64,000 nt of DNA. It comes from an uncultured Pelagibacteraceae bacterium (lineage in GTDB: Bacteria; Pseudomonadota; Alphaproteobacteria; Pelagibacterales; AG-422-B15). Numbering within the stretch: position 1 is the first letter of the stretch; every line of letters starts with the position of its first letter. The position numbers and the translations under genes are program-made. Location: positions 1-64,000 of the forward strand of contig CACLWE010000004.1 in the NCBI GenBank assembly GCA_902610585.1. Reading direction: 5' to 3'. The notes beneath the pieces are model-generated. The model did not search any database. It had not been told where the DNA came from and saw nothing but the letters and a program-made list of their open reading frames with translations. Of this stretch, positions 22,638 through 33,151 are shown in pieces.

Positions 22638-22724
22638 TGGTGGCCTCACCCGGACTCGAACCGGGACGGGAATAAATCCCAAAGGATTTTAAGTCCTTTG
22701 CGTCTACCAATTCCGCCATGAGGC
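22638..22724 (-). tRNA. tRNA-Leu (UAA)
   Basis: Minus strand: gcctcatggcggaattggtagacgcaaaggacttaaaatcctttgggatttattcccgtcccggttcgagtccgggtgaggccacca; anticodon TAA. Confidence 0.97.
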
Positions 22725-22781
22725 CAATACAGTGATTTATAACTCTATGTGTAATCAAGTTCCAGAACTTTAACAATGGAT

Positions 22782-22810
22782 AAAAAAAAGGGGCCCGAAG
22801 GCCCCTTTTT
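22782..22810 (-). terminator. Rho-independent terminator of proteorhodopsin (symmetrical)
   Basis: aaaaaaaaggggcccgaaggcccctttttaa: GGGGCC-CGAA-GGCCCC stem-loop flanked by A and T tracts, 22 nt past the proteorhodopsin stop. Confidence 0.93.
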
Positions 22811-22831
22811 AATTATTTACTTTACAGTTAA

Positions 22832-23524
22832 TTAGTTGCTGTCTGATACTGCAGCTACATAAATAGCCATACCAAATGCAATTTTATTAACAAAGTCTGC
22901 AAGGTTATAGATTAAGTTCAATGCGCCAGCGTCAACGCCGCCACCGAAGTAACCTACAGCATAACCAATTGGATAAATTGCCCATCCGACTGTAACAATT
23001 AATCTCAATGCGTTAAATGCAGTCTGACCGGCAGCGTTTCCACTACCAGCACTTGCCTTGCTCGCTTCACCTGCAAAAACCTCGTAGATGATATATAACC
23101 ATCCAGCCATACCAATTACAAAGGCTAGAGTTACATTCATCGCTCCAGTTTCACCTAGATAACCGAAGACAAGCATAATAATTGATGCAATTAGTAGTCT
23201 CCAGAAAAGGCTTGAAGCAACAGCAGTCATCGCTGCAAGAATTACATAGAATTCTACGATTTGTAGAGGCACAGTAATCAACCAGTCAATATAACGAAGG
23301 ACTGTTGGCGAATCACCTGTAGCTACCCATACATCTCTCATGTAGAAATAGTGCCACGCCGCCACACCAGTAACCAAACCAGCAACTGTTAGGGACGTTT
23401 TCCATTTAGCAGCTACACGATCTCTTTCAAGAAAGAAGAAAGCAGTAGCGGCAACCATGGCCATAGAGATCAACCAAAACGAAATGGCTACCTGATCTCC
23501 GGGATTTAGCATTAATACTTTCAT
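22832..23524 (-). CDS. Proteorhodopsin, DTE-type proton pump, predicted blue-absorbing
   Basis: WHYFYMRDVWV, RYIDWLITVPLQIVEFYVILAA (Asp/Thr/Glu triad; Gln at the spectral-tuning position), retinal Lys in NLADFVNKIAFG. Confidence 0.97.
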   Translation of the reverse strand: MKVLMLNPGDQVAISFWLISMAMVAATAFFFLERDRVAAKWKTSLTVAGLVTGVAAWHYFYMRDVWVATGDSPTVLRYIDWLITVPLQIVEFYVILAAMTAVASSLFWRLLIASIIMLVFGYLGETGAMNVTLAFVIGMAGWLYIIYEVFAGEASKASAGSGNAAGQTAFNALRLIVTVGWAIYPIGYAVGYFGGGVDAGALNLIYNLADFVNKIAFGMAIYVAAVSDSN

Positions 23525-23645
23525 GTTTATTTTCCCCTTAATTTTATAAAATTAGGCAATTATTATTGAGAATCCTACTTAAGTAAATATTAAAAAAATA
23601 ATAATAATAAATAAAATCAATTACTTAGAGATTTGTGGATAAAAA

Positions 23646-24371
23646 TTAACAATATTTTGTATCATAATTTTTAACTAATTCCTTTAATTCTGTATCACAT
23701 TTTGAAAGCTGATCATCGCTCGTTGAACGCATAACAATTGATGTTCCAAATCTATTTTCCTTGCTAAATGGATAACTGCCTATTTCAACCGAGCTATATT
23801 TTGCCTGAAGGTTAGTCAGTATCTCGGCCACATTGCTTTCGGGGGTAAAAATGTCGACTGATTTAGATTTTACCACATCCCCTTTCTTAAGAAATTGACG
23901 AGCCCCCTCCAACATTCCTTGCATAATTCCTGGTATACCTGCCAAAACAAATACATTGTCCATTTTAAACCCTGGCGCTCTACTGACTGGATTTTCAATG
24001 AGCTCTGAGCCAACAGGCATCTTAGTCATCTTCATTCGAGCTTCTGTGAGCTCTCCATCTTTATAATACTCTTTTAATATTGAGAGCGCTCCATGATTTA
24101 TTTCCAAATCAACAGAAAATGCTTTAGCAATTGACTCCGAAGTGATGTCGTCGTGTGTTGGCCCAATGCCCCCAGTGGTAAACACATAGTCATAAGTTTT
24201 TCTTAAATGGTTAACTGTCTCAACAATCACATCCTCTTCGTCACGAATTACTCTGACTTCTGTTAATTGAATACCTATTTCATTCAACCAATTTGCAAGA
24301 TATGATAGATTCTTATCTTGTGTACGACCTGATAAAATTTCATTACCTATAATAATCAATGATGCTTTCAT
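23646..24371 (-). CDS. Competence/damage-inducible protein A-like molybdopterin-binding domain protein
   Basis: ASLIIIGNEILSGRTQDKNLSYLANWL, VFTTGGIGPTHDDITSESIAKAF, LAGIPGIMQGMLEGA. Confidence 0.92.
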   Translation of the reverse strand: MKASLIIIGNEILSGRTQDKNLSYLANWLNEIGIQLTEVRVIRDEEDVIVETVNHLRKTYDYVFTTGGIGPTHDDITSESIAKAFSVDLEINHGALSILKEYYKDGELTEARMKMTKMPVGSELIENPVSRAPGFKMDNVFVLAGIPGIMQGMLEGARQFLKKGDVVKSKSVDIFTPESNVAEILTNLQAKYSSVEIGSYPFSKENRFGTSIVMRSTSDDQLSKCDTELKELVKNYDTKYC

Positions 24372-24377
24372 AAGCTT

Positions 24378-25079
24378 ATGTCAAAAAATTCGAAAAATTT
24401 CCTCACTGGTAAGTTCATAAAGAGATATAAGAGATTTTTTGTAGATGTTCAACTTGATAGTAAAAAAATTGTCACAGCTCATTGTCCTAATACAGGCTCT
24501 ATGATGGGATTGCTTGAAAAAGATAATTTGGTCTATTTAACAGAAGCAGATGATCCTAACCGAAAACTAAAATTTACTTTAGAAGCTATTCAATCAAACG
24601 GGGCAATGGTTGGAGTAAATACTCATCGAGCTAATCGAATTGTTGAGGAAGCAATAAGCAATGGCAAAATTTCAGAGCTAGGAAAAATTGTATCATTCAA
24701 AAGAGAAGTTAAATATGGACAAAATTCTAGAATTGACTTTTTAGTTCAAAAAAAAAATGAAGAAATATACGTTGAAGTTAAAAATGTTACTTTATCGAGA
24801 GACAAATCAATTGCAGAATTTCCTGATGCGGTCACTGAAAGAGGACTAAAGCATTTAAATGAGCTATCCACTCTTCCAACCAAGTCTATTAGAGCGGTCA
24901 TGCTTTTCTTAGTCCAAAGAGATGATTGCAGTAAGTTTAAGATCGCTGCAGATATTGATAGTAAATATGCAGATACTTTTAAAAAGGTTAAAAAAATGGG
25001 TGTTGAACCTTTATGTTATGACTGTTCTTTTAATAGAAATGGTATAAGTGTTAATAAAAAAATAAAGATATTAAATTGA
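24378..25079 (+). CDS. sfsA: DNA/RNA nuclease SfsA (sugar fermentation stimulation protein homolog)
   Basis: FIKRYKRFFVDV, VTAHCPNTGSMMGLLE, GQNSRIDFLVQ, YVEVKNVTLS, FPDAVTERGLKHLNEL. Confidence 0.95.
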   Translation: MSKNSKNFLTGKFIKRYKRFFVDVQLDSKKIVTAHCPNTGSMMGLLEKDNLVYLTEADDPNRKLKFTLEAIQSNGAMVGVNTHRANRIVEEAISNGKISELGKIVSFKREVKYGQNSRIDFLVQKKNEEIYVEVKNVTLSRDKSIAEFPDAVTERGLKHLNELSTLPTKSIRAVMLFLVQRDDCSKFKIAADIDSKYADTFKKVKKMGVEPLCYDCSFNRNGISVNKKIKILN

Positions 25080-25846
25080 ATAACACTATTCATAGTTCTG
25101 ATGATTTTGAAGGGATGCGAAAAGCAGGTAATCTTGCAGCATCTACATTGGATCTACTTGTTGAAAAAGTAAAACCAGGTGTTTCCACTGAAGATTTAGA
25201 TAATATTGCATTTGATTATATAGTCCGTAATGGAGGTCTTATTGCCCCTTTATTTTATAAGGGCTATCCTAAGTCAGTTTGTACTTCAATTAATCACGTA
25301 ATATGTCATGGAATTCCTTCATCAAGAATTTTAGAAAATGGAGATATTGTGAATATCGATGTAACAGTAATTGTTGATGGTTGGCATGGCGATACTAGTC
25401 GCATGTTTCCTGTTGGAAAAATAAATGCCAAAGCACAAAAATTAATTGATTGCACTTTTCAAGCAATGCATGAAGGCATTAATGCTGCTCAACCTGATGC
25501 AACATTAGGTGATATTGGTAATGCAATTCAAACGTATGCAGAAAAACAAAACTACAGTGTTGTTCGTGATTTTTGTGGTCATGGACTAGGAAAAGTTTTT
25601 CATGAGTTTCCAAACATTCTACACTACGGGGATAAAGGTAAAGGTGAAAGAATTGAACCAGGAATGTTTTTTACAGTAGAACCGATGATTAATTTTGGAA
25701 AATATGATGTTAGAATGTTAGGCGATGGTTGGACGGCTGTTACAAAAGATAAAAGTTTGTCAGCACAATTTGAGCATAGTATTGGCATTACCAACGATGG
25801 TGTAGAAATTTTTACAAAATCACCTGCTGGGCTTGATAAACCGTAA
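25076..25846 (+). CDS. map: Type I methionine aminopeptidase
   Basis: FEGMRKAGNLAASTLD, INHVICHGIPS, DVTVIVDGWHGDTSRMFPVG, CGHGLGKVFHEFPNILHYG, FTVEPMI; TTG start overlapping the sfsA stop. Confidence 0.96.
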   Translation: MNNTIHSSDDFEGMRKAGNLAASTLDLLVEKVKPGVSTEDLDNIAFDYIVRNGGLIAPLFYKGYPKSVCTSINHVICHGIPSSRILENGDIVNIDVTVIVDGWHGDTSRMFPVGKINAKAQKLIDCTFQAMHEGINAAQPDATLGDIGNAIQTYAEKQNYSVVRDFCGHGLGKVFHEFPNILHYGDKGKGERIEPGMFFTVEPMINFGKYDVRMLGDGWTAVTKDKSLSAQFEHSIGITNDGVEIFTKSPAGLDKP

Positions 25847-25870
25847 ATTAAAGATTAAAAACATACTTAT

Positions 25871-27163
25871 ATGATCCCTCGTTATTCTAGAGCCGAGATG
25901 ACTGACGTTTGGAGCTCTAACTCTAAATTTAAAATATGGCTTGATATTGAACTCTACGCTTGCGAAGCCATGGAGAAATTAGGAACTGTTCCTAAGGGAA
26001 CAAGTAAAAAAATTAGATCAAAAGCAAAGATTAATGAAAAGAGAATTGATCAAATAGAAAAAAAAGTGAAACACGATGTAATTGCTTTTTTAACAACAAT
26101 TTCTGAATACGCGGGTCCACCTGCAAGATTTCTTCACCAAGGTCTAACTTCTTCAGATATTTTAGATACAGCCTTTAATGTTCAACTAAAACAGTCCTCG
26201 GTCATCATTGAGAAGGAACTATTAAATTTACTAAAATCATTAAAAAAGATTGCAACAAAGCACAAGAACACACCTTGCATTGGAAGAAGTCATGGGATAC
26301 ATGCCGAACCCACAACCTTTGGAATTAAAATGGCATCTTTTTATGCAGAATTTCAAAGGAGTCATAAGCGTTTTTTAAAAGCAATCGAAGAAATAAATAT
26401 ATGCGCGATTTCAGGAGCAGTCGGCAATTACGCAAATATTGATCCACGTGTTGAACAGCACGTTGCAAAAAAGTTGGGCATGAAAGCAGAAACGATTTCA
26501 ACTCAAATAATTCCAAGAGATCGTCACGCAGTATATTTTAATACTCTTGCAGTAATTGCAAGTTCGATTGAACGTTTAGCTACCGAGATAAGACATTTAC
26601 AAAGAACCGAGGTTTTAGAAGTTGAAGAATTTTTTTCAAAAGGACAAAAAGGGTCATCAGCGATGCCTCACAAAAGAAATCCAGTTCTGACTGAGAATTT
26701 AACTGGACTGGCTAGACTGATTAGAGGTTATACGGTTCCTGCTTTAGAAAATATTACTCTTTGGCATGAAAGAGACATATCGCATTCAAGTGTAGAGAGA
26801 ATAATGGCGCCAGATGCAAATATTATAATCGACTTTGCACTTTCACGAATGAATAATGTGATATCAAATCTTGTTGTATATCCAAAAAATATGAAAACTA
26901 ATTTAGATAGATTAAAAAAACTGCCAATGTCAGAAGGTTTAATGCTCGCAATGACTCAAAAAGGTTTATCGCGAGAAAATGCGTACAAGATAGTTCAACG
27001 TAATGCAATGGAGGTATGGAAAACGAATACAGATTTTGAGGTAATACTTAACAAAGATGAAGAATTAAAAAAATACCTAAGCAAAAAAGAGATATCAAAA
27101 ATTTTAGATTTAAAACACGCCGCTCGCAGAACTGACTATATTTTCAAAAAAGTTTTTAAGTAA
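25871..27163 (+). CDS. purB: Adenylosuccinate lyase
   Basis: IPRYSRAEMTDVWSSNSKFKIWLDIE, HQGLTSSDILDTAF, FFSKGQKGSSAMPHKRNPVLTENLTGLAR signature. Confidence 0.97.
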   Translation: MIPRYSRAEMTDVWSSNSKFKIWLDIELYACEAMEKLGTVPKGTSKKIRSKAKINEKRIDQIEKKVKHDVIAFLTTISEYAGPPARFLHQGLTSSDILDTAFNVQLKQSSVIIEKELLNLLKSLKKIATKHKNTPCIGRSHGIHAEPTTFGIKMASFYAEFQRSHKRFLKAIEEINICAISGAVGNYANIDPRVEQHVAKKLGMKAETISTQIIPRDRHAVYFNTLAVIASSIERLATEIRHLQRTEVLEVEEFFSKGQKGSSAMPHKRNPVLTENLTGLARLIRGYTVPALENITLWHERDISHSSVERIMAPDANIIIDFALSRMNNVISNLVVYPKNMKTNLDRLKKLPMSEGLMLAMTQKGLSRENAYKIVQRNAMEVWKTNTDFEVILNKDEELKKYLSKKEISKILDLKHAARRTDYIFKKVFK

Positions 27164-27164
27164 T

Positions 27165-27404
27165 TTAATTTGAATAGTAAATTGCAACAGCAAATAAACC
27201 AAAAATCAGCGCATAAGCACCTGCATAGTAAAATACGACATAATTAGAACGATCAATCATATCCACTAAAGAAGCTTTCTTTTTATTAACTGATTTTTTC
27301 TTTGTTGATTTCTTAACAATTCTTTTTTTAGTAACTTGCTTCTTTTTTTTGGTTACTTTCTTTTTTACCGACTTTTTCTTTTTTTGGGCAAACTGATACT
27401 TCAT
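27165..27404 (-). CDS. Small protein with lysine-rich N-terminus and C-terminal transmembrane segment
   Basis: 79 aa MKYQFAQKKKKSVKKKVTKKKKQVTKKRIVKKSTKKKSVNKKKASLVDMIDRSNYVVFYYAGAYALIFGLFAVAIYYSN. Confidence 0.7.
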   Translation of the reverse strand: MKYQFAQKKKKSVKKKVTKKKKQVTKKRIVKKSTKKKSVNKKKASLVDMIDRSNYVVFYYAGAYALIFGLFAVAIYYSN

Positions 27405-27413
27405 AAAAAACTC

Positions 27414-27743
27414 TTATATGTTGTCTTTACCAATAATTTCTTCTTTTGCTTGAAGTAAAAATTGATCCATACTTTGTCTTAATTCGTCGTCTGAAATTGT
27501 AATACCTTTATCGTCAAAGTCCTTTCTAACCTTTCTGAAAACATCCATATCCCCATCTTCTTCAAGATCTGATTTTACAACCTCTGCAAAATATTCTTCA
27601 ACAGCCGGGCCTGATATACCTAATTTTTCAGCTGCCCACACACCTAAATACTTATTTCTACGGGCTAATATTTTAAACTCTAGTTCCTGGTCACGAGCAA
27701 ACTTACCCTCGAAACCTTTTTTTCTCTCATCAAGTTTTTTCAT
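27414..27743 (-). CDS. DUF1476 domain-containing protein
   Basis: MKKLDERKKGFEGKFARDQELEFKILARRNKYLGVWAAEKLGISG..., alphaproteobacterial DUF1476 signature. Confidence 0.92.
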   Translation of the reverse strand: MKKLDERKKGFEGKFARDQELEFKILARRNKYLGVWAAEKLGISGPAVEEYFAEVVKSDLEEDGDMDVFRKVRKDFDDKGITISDDELRQSMDQFLLQAKEEIIGKDNI

Positions 27744-27815
27744 GATTTTTTGTACTTTTGAATGAATTTAATTTAATTTAAGCACTTATCTTAACAAATA
27801 TTTTTATTACCTGCA

Positions 27816-28535
27816 ATGAGATCATCTAAAACTTTATATGAAGGTAAGGCTAAAAAAATTATTAAAGGGCCTAAAAAAAACACACTCATTCAAATTTTTA
27901 AAGACGATGCTACAGCCTATAATAAAAAGAAACATAAAATTTTTAAAGGCAAAGGCGTACTTAACAATCATATTTCTGCACACATAATGCAGTATCTTAA
28001 GTCAAAACGCATCCCAACACATTTTGAAGAAAAGCTGAATGACCGTGAGCAACTTATAAAAAAATGTGAAATTATTCCGATTGAATTTGTTGTAAGAAAT
28101 ATAACAGCTGGTTCTATTGCAAAAAAATTAGGTATTAAAGAAGGATTAAAGCTTAAAAAACCTTTACTAGAATATTATTACAAAGAAGACAGTTTGGATG
28201 ACCCAATGATTTCAAGAGACCACCTTATCACTTTTGGCTGGGCAACAAACTCTGAGCTAAAAAAAATAGATAAAATGTCTCTTCAAATTAATAAGCACTT
28301 AAGAAGTCTTTTTTTTAAAAAGAATATCATACTTGTAGATTTCAAAATTGAATTCGGTAGACTCTCATCGAACCCCAAAAAAATTGTATTAGCTGATGAA
28401 ATAAGTCCTGATTCTTGTCGATTATGGGATAAAAAAACTAATAAGAAACTTGATAAGGATGTGTTCAGAAGAAACCTCGGCAGTTTATTAAGTGCATATG
28501 AGGAGGTTGCCTCAAGATTAGGAATCGTGCATTAA
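27816..28535 (+). CDS. purC: Phosphoribosylaminoimidazole-succinocarboxamide synthase
   Basis: YEGKAKKII, GKGVLNNHISAHIMQYL, IPIEFVVRNITAGS, LVDFKIEFGR, LADEISPDSCRLWD. Confidence 0.97.
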   Translation: MRSSKTLYEGKAKKIIKGPKKNTLIQIFKDDATAYNKKKHKIFKGKGVLNNHISAHIMQYLKSKRIPTHFEEKLNDREQLIKKCEIIPIEFVVRNITAGSIAKKLGIKEGLKLKKPLLEYYYKEDSLDDPMISRDHLITFGWATNSELKKIDKMSLQINKHLRSLFFKKNIILVDFKIEFGRLSSNPKKIVLADEISPDSCRLWDKKTNKKLDKDVFRRNLGSLLSAYEEVASRLGIVH

Positions 28536-28541
28536 AGTCTA

Positions 28542-28784
28542 ATGCTAGCCAAAATTCATATCACATTAAAAAAAGATGTACTTGATCCTCAAGGCTCAGT
28601 TATTGCAAATTCACTGAAATCTCTTGGATTCGACAACGTTAATGATGTCAGACAGGGAAAATTCATAGAACTTGAAATCAACAGTAACAATAAAGAGGAA
28701 GCTGAGAAGCAGTGTAATGATATGTGTGAGAAATTATTGGCTAACTTAGTTATTGAAGACTACTCAGTAGAAATTGAAAATTAA
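28542..28784 (+). CDS. purS: Phosphoribosylformylglycinamidine synthase subunit PurS
   Basis: 80 aa, KIHITLKKDVLDPQGSVIANSLKSLGFDNVNDVRQGKFIEL; between purC and purQ. Confidence 0.96.
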   Translation: MLAKIHITLKKDVLDPQGSVIANSLKSLGFDNVNDVRQGKFIELEINSNNKEEAEKQCNDMCEKLLANLVIEDYSVEIEN

Positions 28785-29456
28785 ATGAAGACACATGTAA
28801 TTGTTTTCCCAGGTTCGAACTGCGACAGAGATGTAGCTGTTGCAATTCAAAATATTATTGGCTCTTCGCCTGAAATGGTTTGGCATAAAGACTCGACAAT
28901 AAATCAATCAGATTTGATTGTTGTTCCAGGTGGGTTTTCTTATGGTGATTATTTGCGATGTGGCGCAATGGCGTCAACATCACCTATCATGAAAAGTGTG
29001 ATTGAAAATGCAAATAAAGGTGTGCCGGTAATGGGAATTTGTAATGGATTTCAAATTCTAATTGAAAGTGGTCTTCTTCAAGGTGCACTAATGAGAAATA
29101 GTAGTTTAAGTTTTATATGTCGCGACATAATAATTAAACCAACAAATACGAAAACCATATTTACTAATAAATCCACTATTTCGAAAATGCCAATAGCTCA
29201 CAACGAGGGAAATTATTTTGCTAACAGTAATCAGATAAAAGAAATAGAAGATAACGATCAAATTGCCTTCCAATACTGTGACGAAAATGGAGATATCAAT
29301 GCCCATTCAAATCCAAATGGATCAATAAATAATATTGCCGGGGTGTTCAACAAAAGCAAAAATGTACTAGGTATGATGCCCCACCCCGAAAGAGCAGCTG
29401 AAAGCATTCATGGGTGTGATGATGGAAGAAATATTTTTGAAAGTCTTCTAAGTTAA
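28785..29456 (+). CDS. purQ: Phosphoribosylformylglycinamidine synthase subunit PurQ
   Basis: [54 protein letters not shown]. Confidence 0.97.
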   Translation: MKTHVIVFPGSNCDRDVAVAIQNIIGSSPEMVWHKDSTINQSDLIVVPGGFSYGDYLRCGAMASTSPIMKSVIENANKGVPVMGICNGFQILIESGLLQGALMRNSSLSFICRDIIIKPTNTKTIFTNKSTISKMPIAHNEGNYFANSNQIKEIEDNDQIAFQYCDENGDINAHSNPNGSINNIAGVFNKSKNVLGMMPHPERAAESIHGCDDGRNIFESLLS

Positions 29457-31654
29457 TGACTTCATCCAATTGGCATTTTGATACAGAAAAATCACTTGTA
29501 GAAAGTCACGGTCTTAAACTTGACGAGTTTGAAAAAATTGTTGAGGGACTTGGGCGTGAACCCAATCTTACTGAACTTGGAATATTTAGTGCAATGTGGA
29601 ATGAACATTGTTCCTATAAATCGTCTAAATATTGGCTAAAAAAATTACCAACCTCAGGGGAACGAGTTATTCAAGGACCAGGTGAAAACGCGGGTGTTGT
29701 TGATATCGACGATGGAGATGTTGCGGTTTTCAAAATGGAAAGTCATAATCATCCTTCATTTCTAGAGCCTTACCAAGGAGCTGCGACTGGTGTAGGGGGT
29801 ATTTTGAGAGATGTATTTACTATGGGCGCAAGACCTGTAGCAAACATGAATGCACTTCGATTTGGAGATCCCAATCATCCAAAAACAAAGCATTTAGTCT
29901 CAGGTGTTGTCGGTGGTATTGGTGGTTACGGAAATTGTATTGGAATTCCAACTGTAGGAGGTGAAGTAAATTTTCATCCATCGTATAACGGCAATATATT
30001 GGTTAATGCTATGACAGTTGGTATCGCAAAAAAAGATAAAATTTTCTATTCAGCGGCTGCAGGAATAGGAAATCCAGTAGTGTATGTTGGTTCAAAAACA
30101 GGTAGAGATGGTATTCATGGTGCAACAATGGCATCAGCTGAATTTGATGATGACTCTGAAGAAAAAAAACCCACTGTCCAAGTAGGCGATCCTTTTACTG
30201 AAAAACTATTACTTGAGGCTTGTCTAGAACTCATGAAAGAGGACGCAATTATAGCAATTCAAGATATGGGAGCTGCAGGTTTAACTTCATCATCAATTGA
30301 GATGGCATCCAAAGGAAATGTAGGGATTGATATAAATTTATCTAAGGTTCCTATGCGAGCGGCTAACATGACCGCCTACGAGCTCATGCTTTCAGAAAGT
30401 CAGGAAAGAATGCTAATGGTTATTCAGCCTAAAAAAGAGGAACTTGCCCGAAGCATTTTTAAAAAATGGGATCTTGAATTTGAAGTGATTGGTGAAGTTA
30501 CAGATACAAAAAAATTAATATTGCATATGGATGGTGAAGAGCAGGCAAGTATACCAATTAATATTTTGGTAGAGGATGCGCCAGAGTATCAGCGAGATTA
30601 TATTGTCAATGACCCTTCTCCCCTAATTAGTTTCGAAAGTAAGGATTTTGAAGATAAAGATATCATAAGCGATTTATTAAAAATGATCAGTCATCCAAAT
30701 TTATGCAGCAGAAAATGGATATGGGAACAATATGATCACATGGTTATGGCAGATACAGTTGTACGACCTGGTTCTGATGCATCTGTTGTCAGAGTGCATG
30801 GAACCAATAAAGGAATAGCGATCAGTACAGACTGTTCACCCACATACTGCAGACATAATCCATATGAAGGAGGAAAACATGCGGTTGTTGAAACTTGGCG
30901 TAATATTGTTGCATCCGGAGCTGAACCAATTGCAATTACAGATTGTATGAATTTTGGAAATCCTGAAAAGCCAGAAATCATGGGACAATTTGTAGAATGC
31001 ATTCGTGGCATGGGAGATGCTTGCAGTAAGCTTAATTATCCTGTCATTTCAGGGAATGTATCACTCTATAATGAAACTAATGGTGAAGGGATTTATCCTA
31101 CTCCCGCTATTGGTGGAGTTGGACTAATTAGAGATCTATCAAATACAATGACAATAGATCTTAAAAATGAGGGTAATGTTTTATACCTCATTGGGGAAAG
31201 CGATAATCATTTAGGCAATAGTCATTATCTCTCAATCATACAAAATAGAGAAGATGGTGGTACCCCTTCAATTAATTTGGATGATGAATTAAAAAATGGA
31301 AAATTCATTCTAAATTGCGTCGCTAAGAAATTACTGAAATCTGTTCATGATGTTGGTGAAGGTGGTGTTCTTGTTGCAATTGCTGAAATGTGCATCTCAG
31401 GTAAACAAGGTATAAAAATTGATATAACAAAAGATTTTCTTCACGGATTCTTTTTTGGTGAGGATCAAGCTAGGTACCTGGTTGAGGTCTCACAAAATAA
31501 ACTTGAACAACTAGAAATTGACGCAAGCAAGAGTGCGGTCAAAATAGAAAGAATTGGAGAAATTGGAGGAACTTCTATCTCAATTAATTCAATTGGAGAG
31601 GTTGAATTATCAAGCATAATTGACCACCATACAAAATGGTTCAATGAGTTTTGA
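29456..31654 (+). CDS. purL: Phosphoribosylformylglycinamidine synthase subunit PurL
   Basis: 732 aa; [53 protein letters not shown]. Confidence 0.98.
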   Translation: MTSSNWHFDTEKSLVESHGLKLDEFEKIVEGLGREPNLTELGIFSAMWNEHCSYKSSKYWLKKLPTSGERVIQGPGENAGVVDIDDGDVAVFKMESHNHPSFLEPYQGAATGVGGILRDVFTMGARPVANMNALRFGDPNHPKTKHLVSGVVGGIGGYGNCIGIPTVGGEVNFHPSYNGNILVNAMTVGIAKKDKIFYSAAAGIGNPVVYVGSKTGRDGIHGATMASAEFDDDSEEKKPTVQVGDPFTEKLLLEACLELMKEDAIIAIQDMGAAGLTSSSIEMASKGNVGIDINLSKVPMRAANMTAYELMLSESQERMLMVIQPKKEELARSIFKKWDLEFEVIGEVTDTKKLILHMDGEEQASIPINILVEDAPEYQRDYIVNDPSPLISFESKDFEDKDIISDLLKMISHPNLCSRKWIWEQYDHMVMADTVVRPGSDASVVRVHGTNKGIAISTDCSPTYCRHNPYEGGKHAVVETWRNIVASGAEPIAITDCMNFGNPEKPEIMGQFVECIRGMGDACSKLNYPVISGNVSLYNETNGEGIYPTPAIGGVGLIRDLSNTMTIDLKNEGNVLYLIGESDNHLGNSHYLSIIQNREDGGTPSINLDDELKNGKFILNCVAKKLLKSVHDVGEGGVLVAIAEMCISGKQGIKIDITKDFLHGFFFGEDQARYLVEVSQNKLEQLEIDASKSAVKIERIGEIGGTSISINSIGEVELSSIIDHHTKWFNEF

Positions 31655-31711
31655 CCTAAAGGGCTCAAAATTATTATTGAATAATTATAAAAAGCAGTTA
31701 ATTCTTCATTC

Positions 31712-32041
31712 ATGACTGATAAAGTACAAGATGAAATAAAAAACATTGTTGATCAAAACGATGTAGTTCTCTTCATGAAAGGAACAAAGAACCAGCCTCA
31801 ATGTGGTTTTTCGAATGCTGTTGTAAATACTCTTTCTTTTATGAACGTAAATTACAAAGACGTAAATATTTTGGAAAGTGACGAACTAAGACAAGGTATA
31901 AAAGATTTCACTAACTGGCCTACAATTCCACAACTTTACATTAAGGGCGAGTTTATTGGAGGATGCGATATTATTTTAGACATGCATAAAAGTGGAGAGT
32001 TAGCATCAGTTTTTGATACAAAAGGAATTACGCACGATTAG
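31712..32041 (+). CDS. grxD: Grx4-family monothiol glutaredoxin
   Basis: VVLFMKGTKNQPQCGFSNAVVNTL, NWPTIPQLYIKGEFIGGCDIILDMHKSGEL. Confidence 0.95.
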   Translation: MTDKVQDEIKNIVDQNDVVLFMKGTKNQPQCGFSNAVVNTLSFMNVNYKDVNILESDELRQGIKDFTNWPTIPQLYIKGEFIGGCDIILDMHKSGELASVFDTKGITHD

Positions 32042-33144
32042 CCTATCGAAGTAAGATATTCGACTGCTCTATTAAATACAATCTTTCCTCGCGCAATTAA
32101 ACTTGCATGCCATTTTTTATTGTCTGGATTAAATGTAAGTAATAAATTATTTCTACTCCAATGTTTCATAATATCCAACGGATCATTGAGTTTATTATTT
32201 TGTGTCCATCTATTTTCAGCTCTTAAATTTTTAAAAACTGTTACAGGTCCGTAAGTTCCAAATTCTTGTGTAATTGTAAGCCACTTAATAGATGGAAATT
32301 CAGATGAAATTCCAGAGTGAATGTCACCTGTTACGTGATAGCCCACTCCCTTATTTGGATCCAGCGGCGCTATATGACTTCCATATAAATTTTTCAGCAA
32401 TTCATAATCAACTTCATTAATTTGGTCTGAAATTAAAATAGTATCGTAACCAGATTTACCAAGCCCAGTGTGCAAATCGATACCAAATATCATTTGAGTT
32501 TCTTTTAAGTTTTTTCTCAACCAATCAATTAATAATTTAGGACCTTTTTGAAGTTTATTACCCCCATACTGCAGGCTGGAAGGCCTTGTGTACTGACCTT
32601 GAGCAAACCATTGCTTGAAATTAGTGAAACCATATTTCAAAATTAATTTTATTCCATCTATATAAAAGGATAATTCAAATTTTTTTGGTATTGTATTTGG
32701 ATTTAAAAATTCATCTATTTTTTTGTAGCCATCGGGCTCACCGCTATGCGTGTTAATAAAATTTCTATTCATATCAACATTGTTTTCATTGACTCTTCGG
32801 TGCCAAGCCATGCCAAAAGGATTAATAATATGTACGAAAATTATGCAATAATCTTCAATTAGTTTTTGACTCTTTAACATATCAATAACTGAAAGTTGTA
32901 TAGCTGAACCGGCAAAACCCTCAACACCGTGTATACCAGAGGTATATAACAATAATTTACTACTTGTTAAAGATCCAAGAACTGCGATATCTATTGTGAG
33001 ATCCTCTCCATCAGGACCTACTAAATCTAATGATAAGCTATCACGTTGAACTTGATGACCCAGTGACTCAAGTTGGTTAACAGACTCATTAAACCGTTTC
33101 TTAGCTTCAGTATAAGATTTGGAAAACCAGTGCGATGCACTCAT
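32038..33144 (-). CDS. DUF2817 / M14-like metallopeptidase family protein
   Basis: LLYTSGIHGVEGFAGSAIQLS, VHIINPFGMAWHRRVNENNVDMNRNF, GIDLHTGLGKSGYDTILIS. Confidence 0.88.
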   Translation of the reverse strand: MSASHWFSKSYTEAKKRFNESVNQLESLGHQVQRDSLSLDLVGPDGEDLTIDIAVLGSLTSSKLLLYTSGIHGVEGFAGSAIQLSVIDMLKSQKLIEDYCIIFVHIINPFGMAWHRRVNENNVDMNRNFINTHSGEPDGYKKIDEFLNPNTIPKKFELSFYIDGIKLILKYGFTNFKQWFAQGQYTRPSSLQYGGNKLQKGPKLLIDWLRKNLKETQMIFGIDLHTGLGKSGYDTILISDQINEVDYELLKNLYGSHIAPLDPNKGVGYHVTGDIHSGISSEFPSIKWLTITQEFGTYGPVTVFKNLRAENRWTQNNKLNDPLDIMKHWSRNNLLLTFNPDNKKWHASLIARGKIVFNRAVEYLTSIG

Positions 33145-33151
33145 TTTAATA

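Noticed and set aside
22579-22724. tRNA-Leu as an attachment site for the inverse-autotransporter pair
   Set aside because: The 3' end of tRNA-Leu faces these genes, but I found no second copy of its 3' sequence near 20812 or elsewhere in the window and no integrase.
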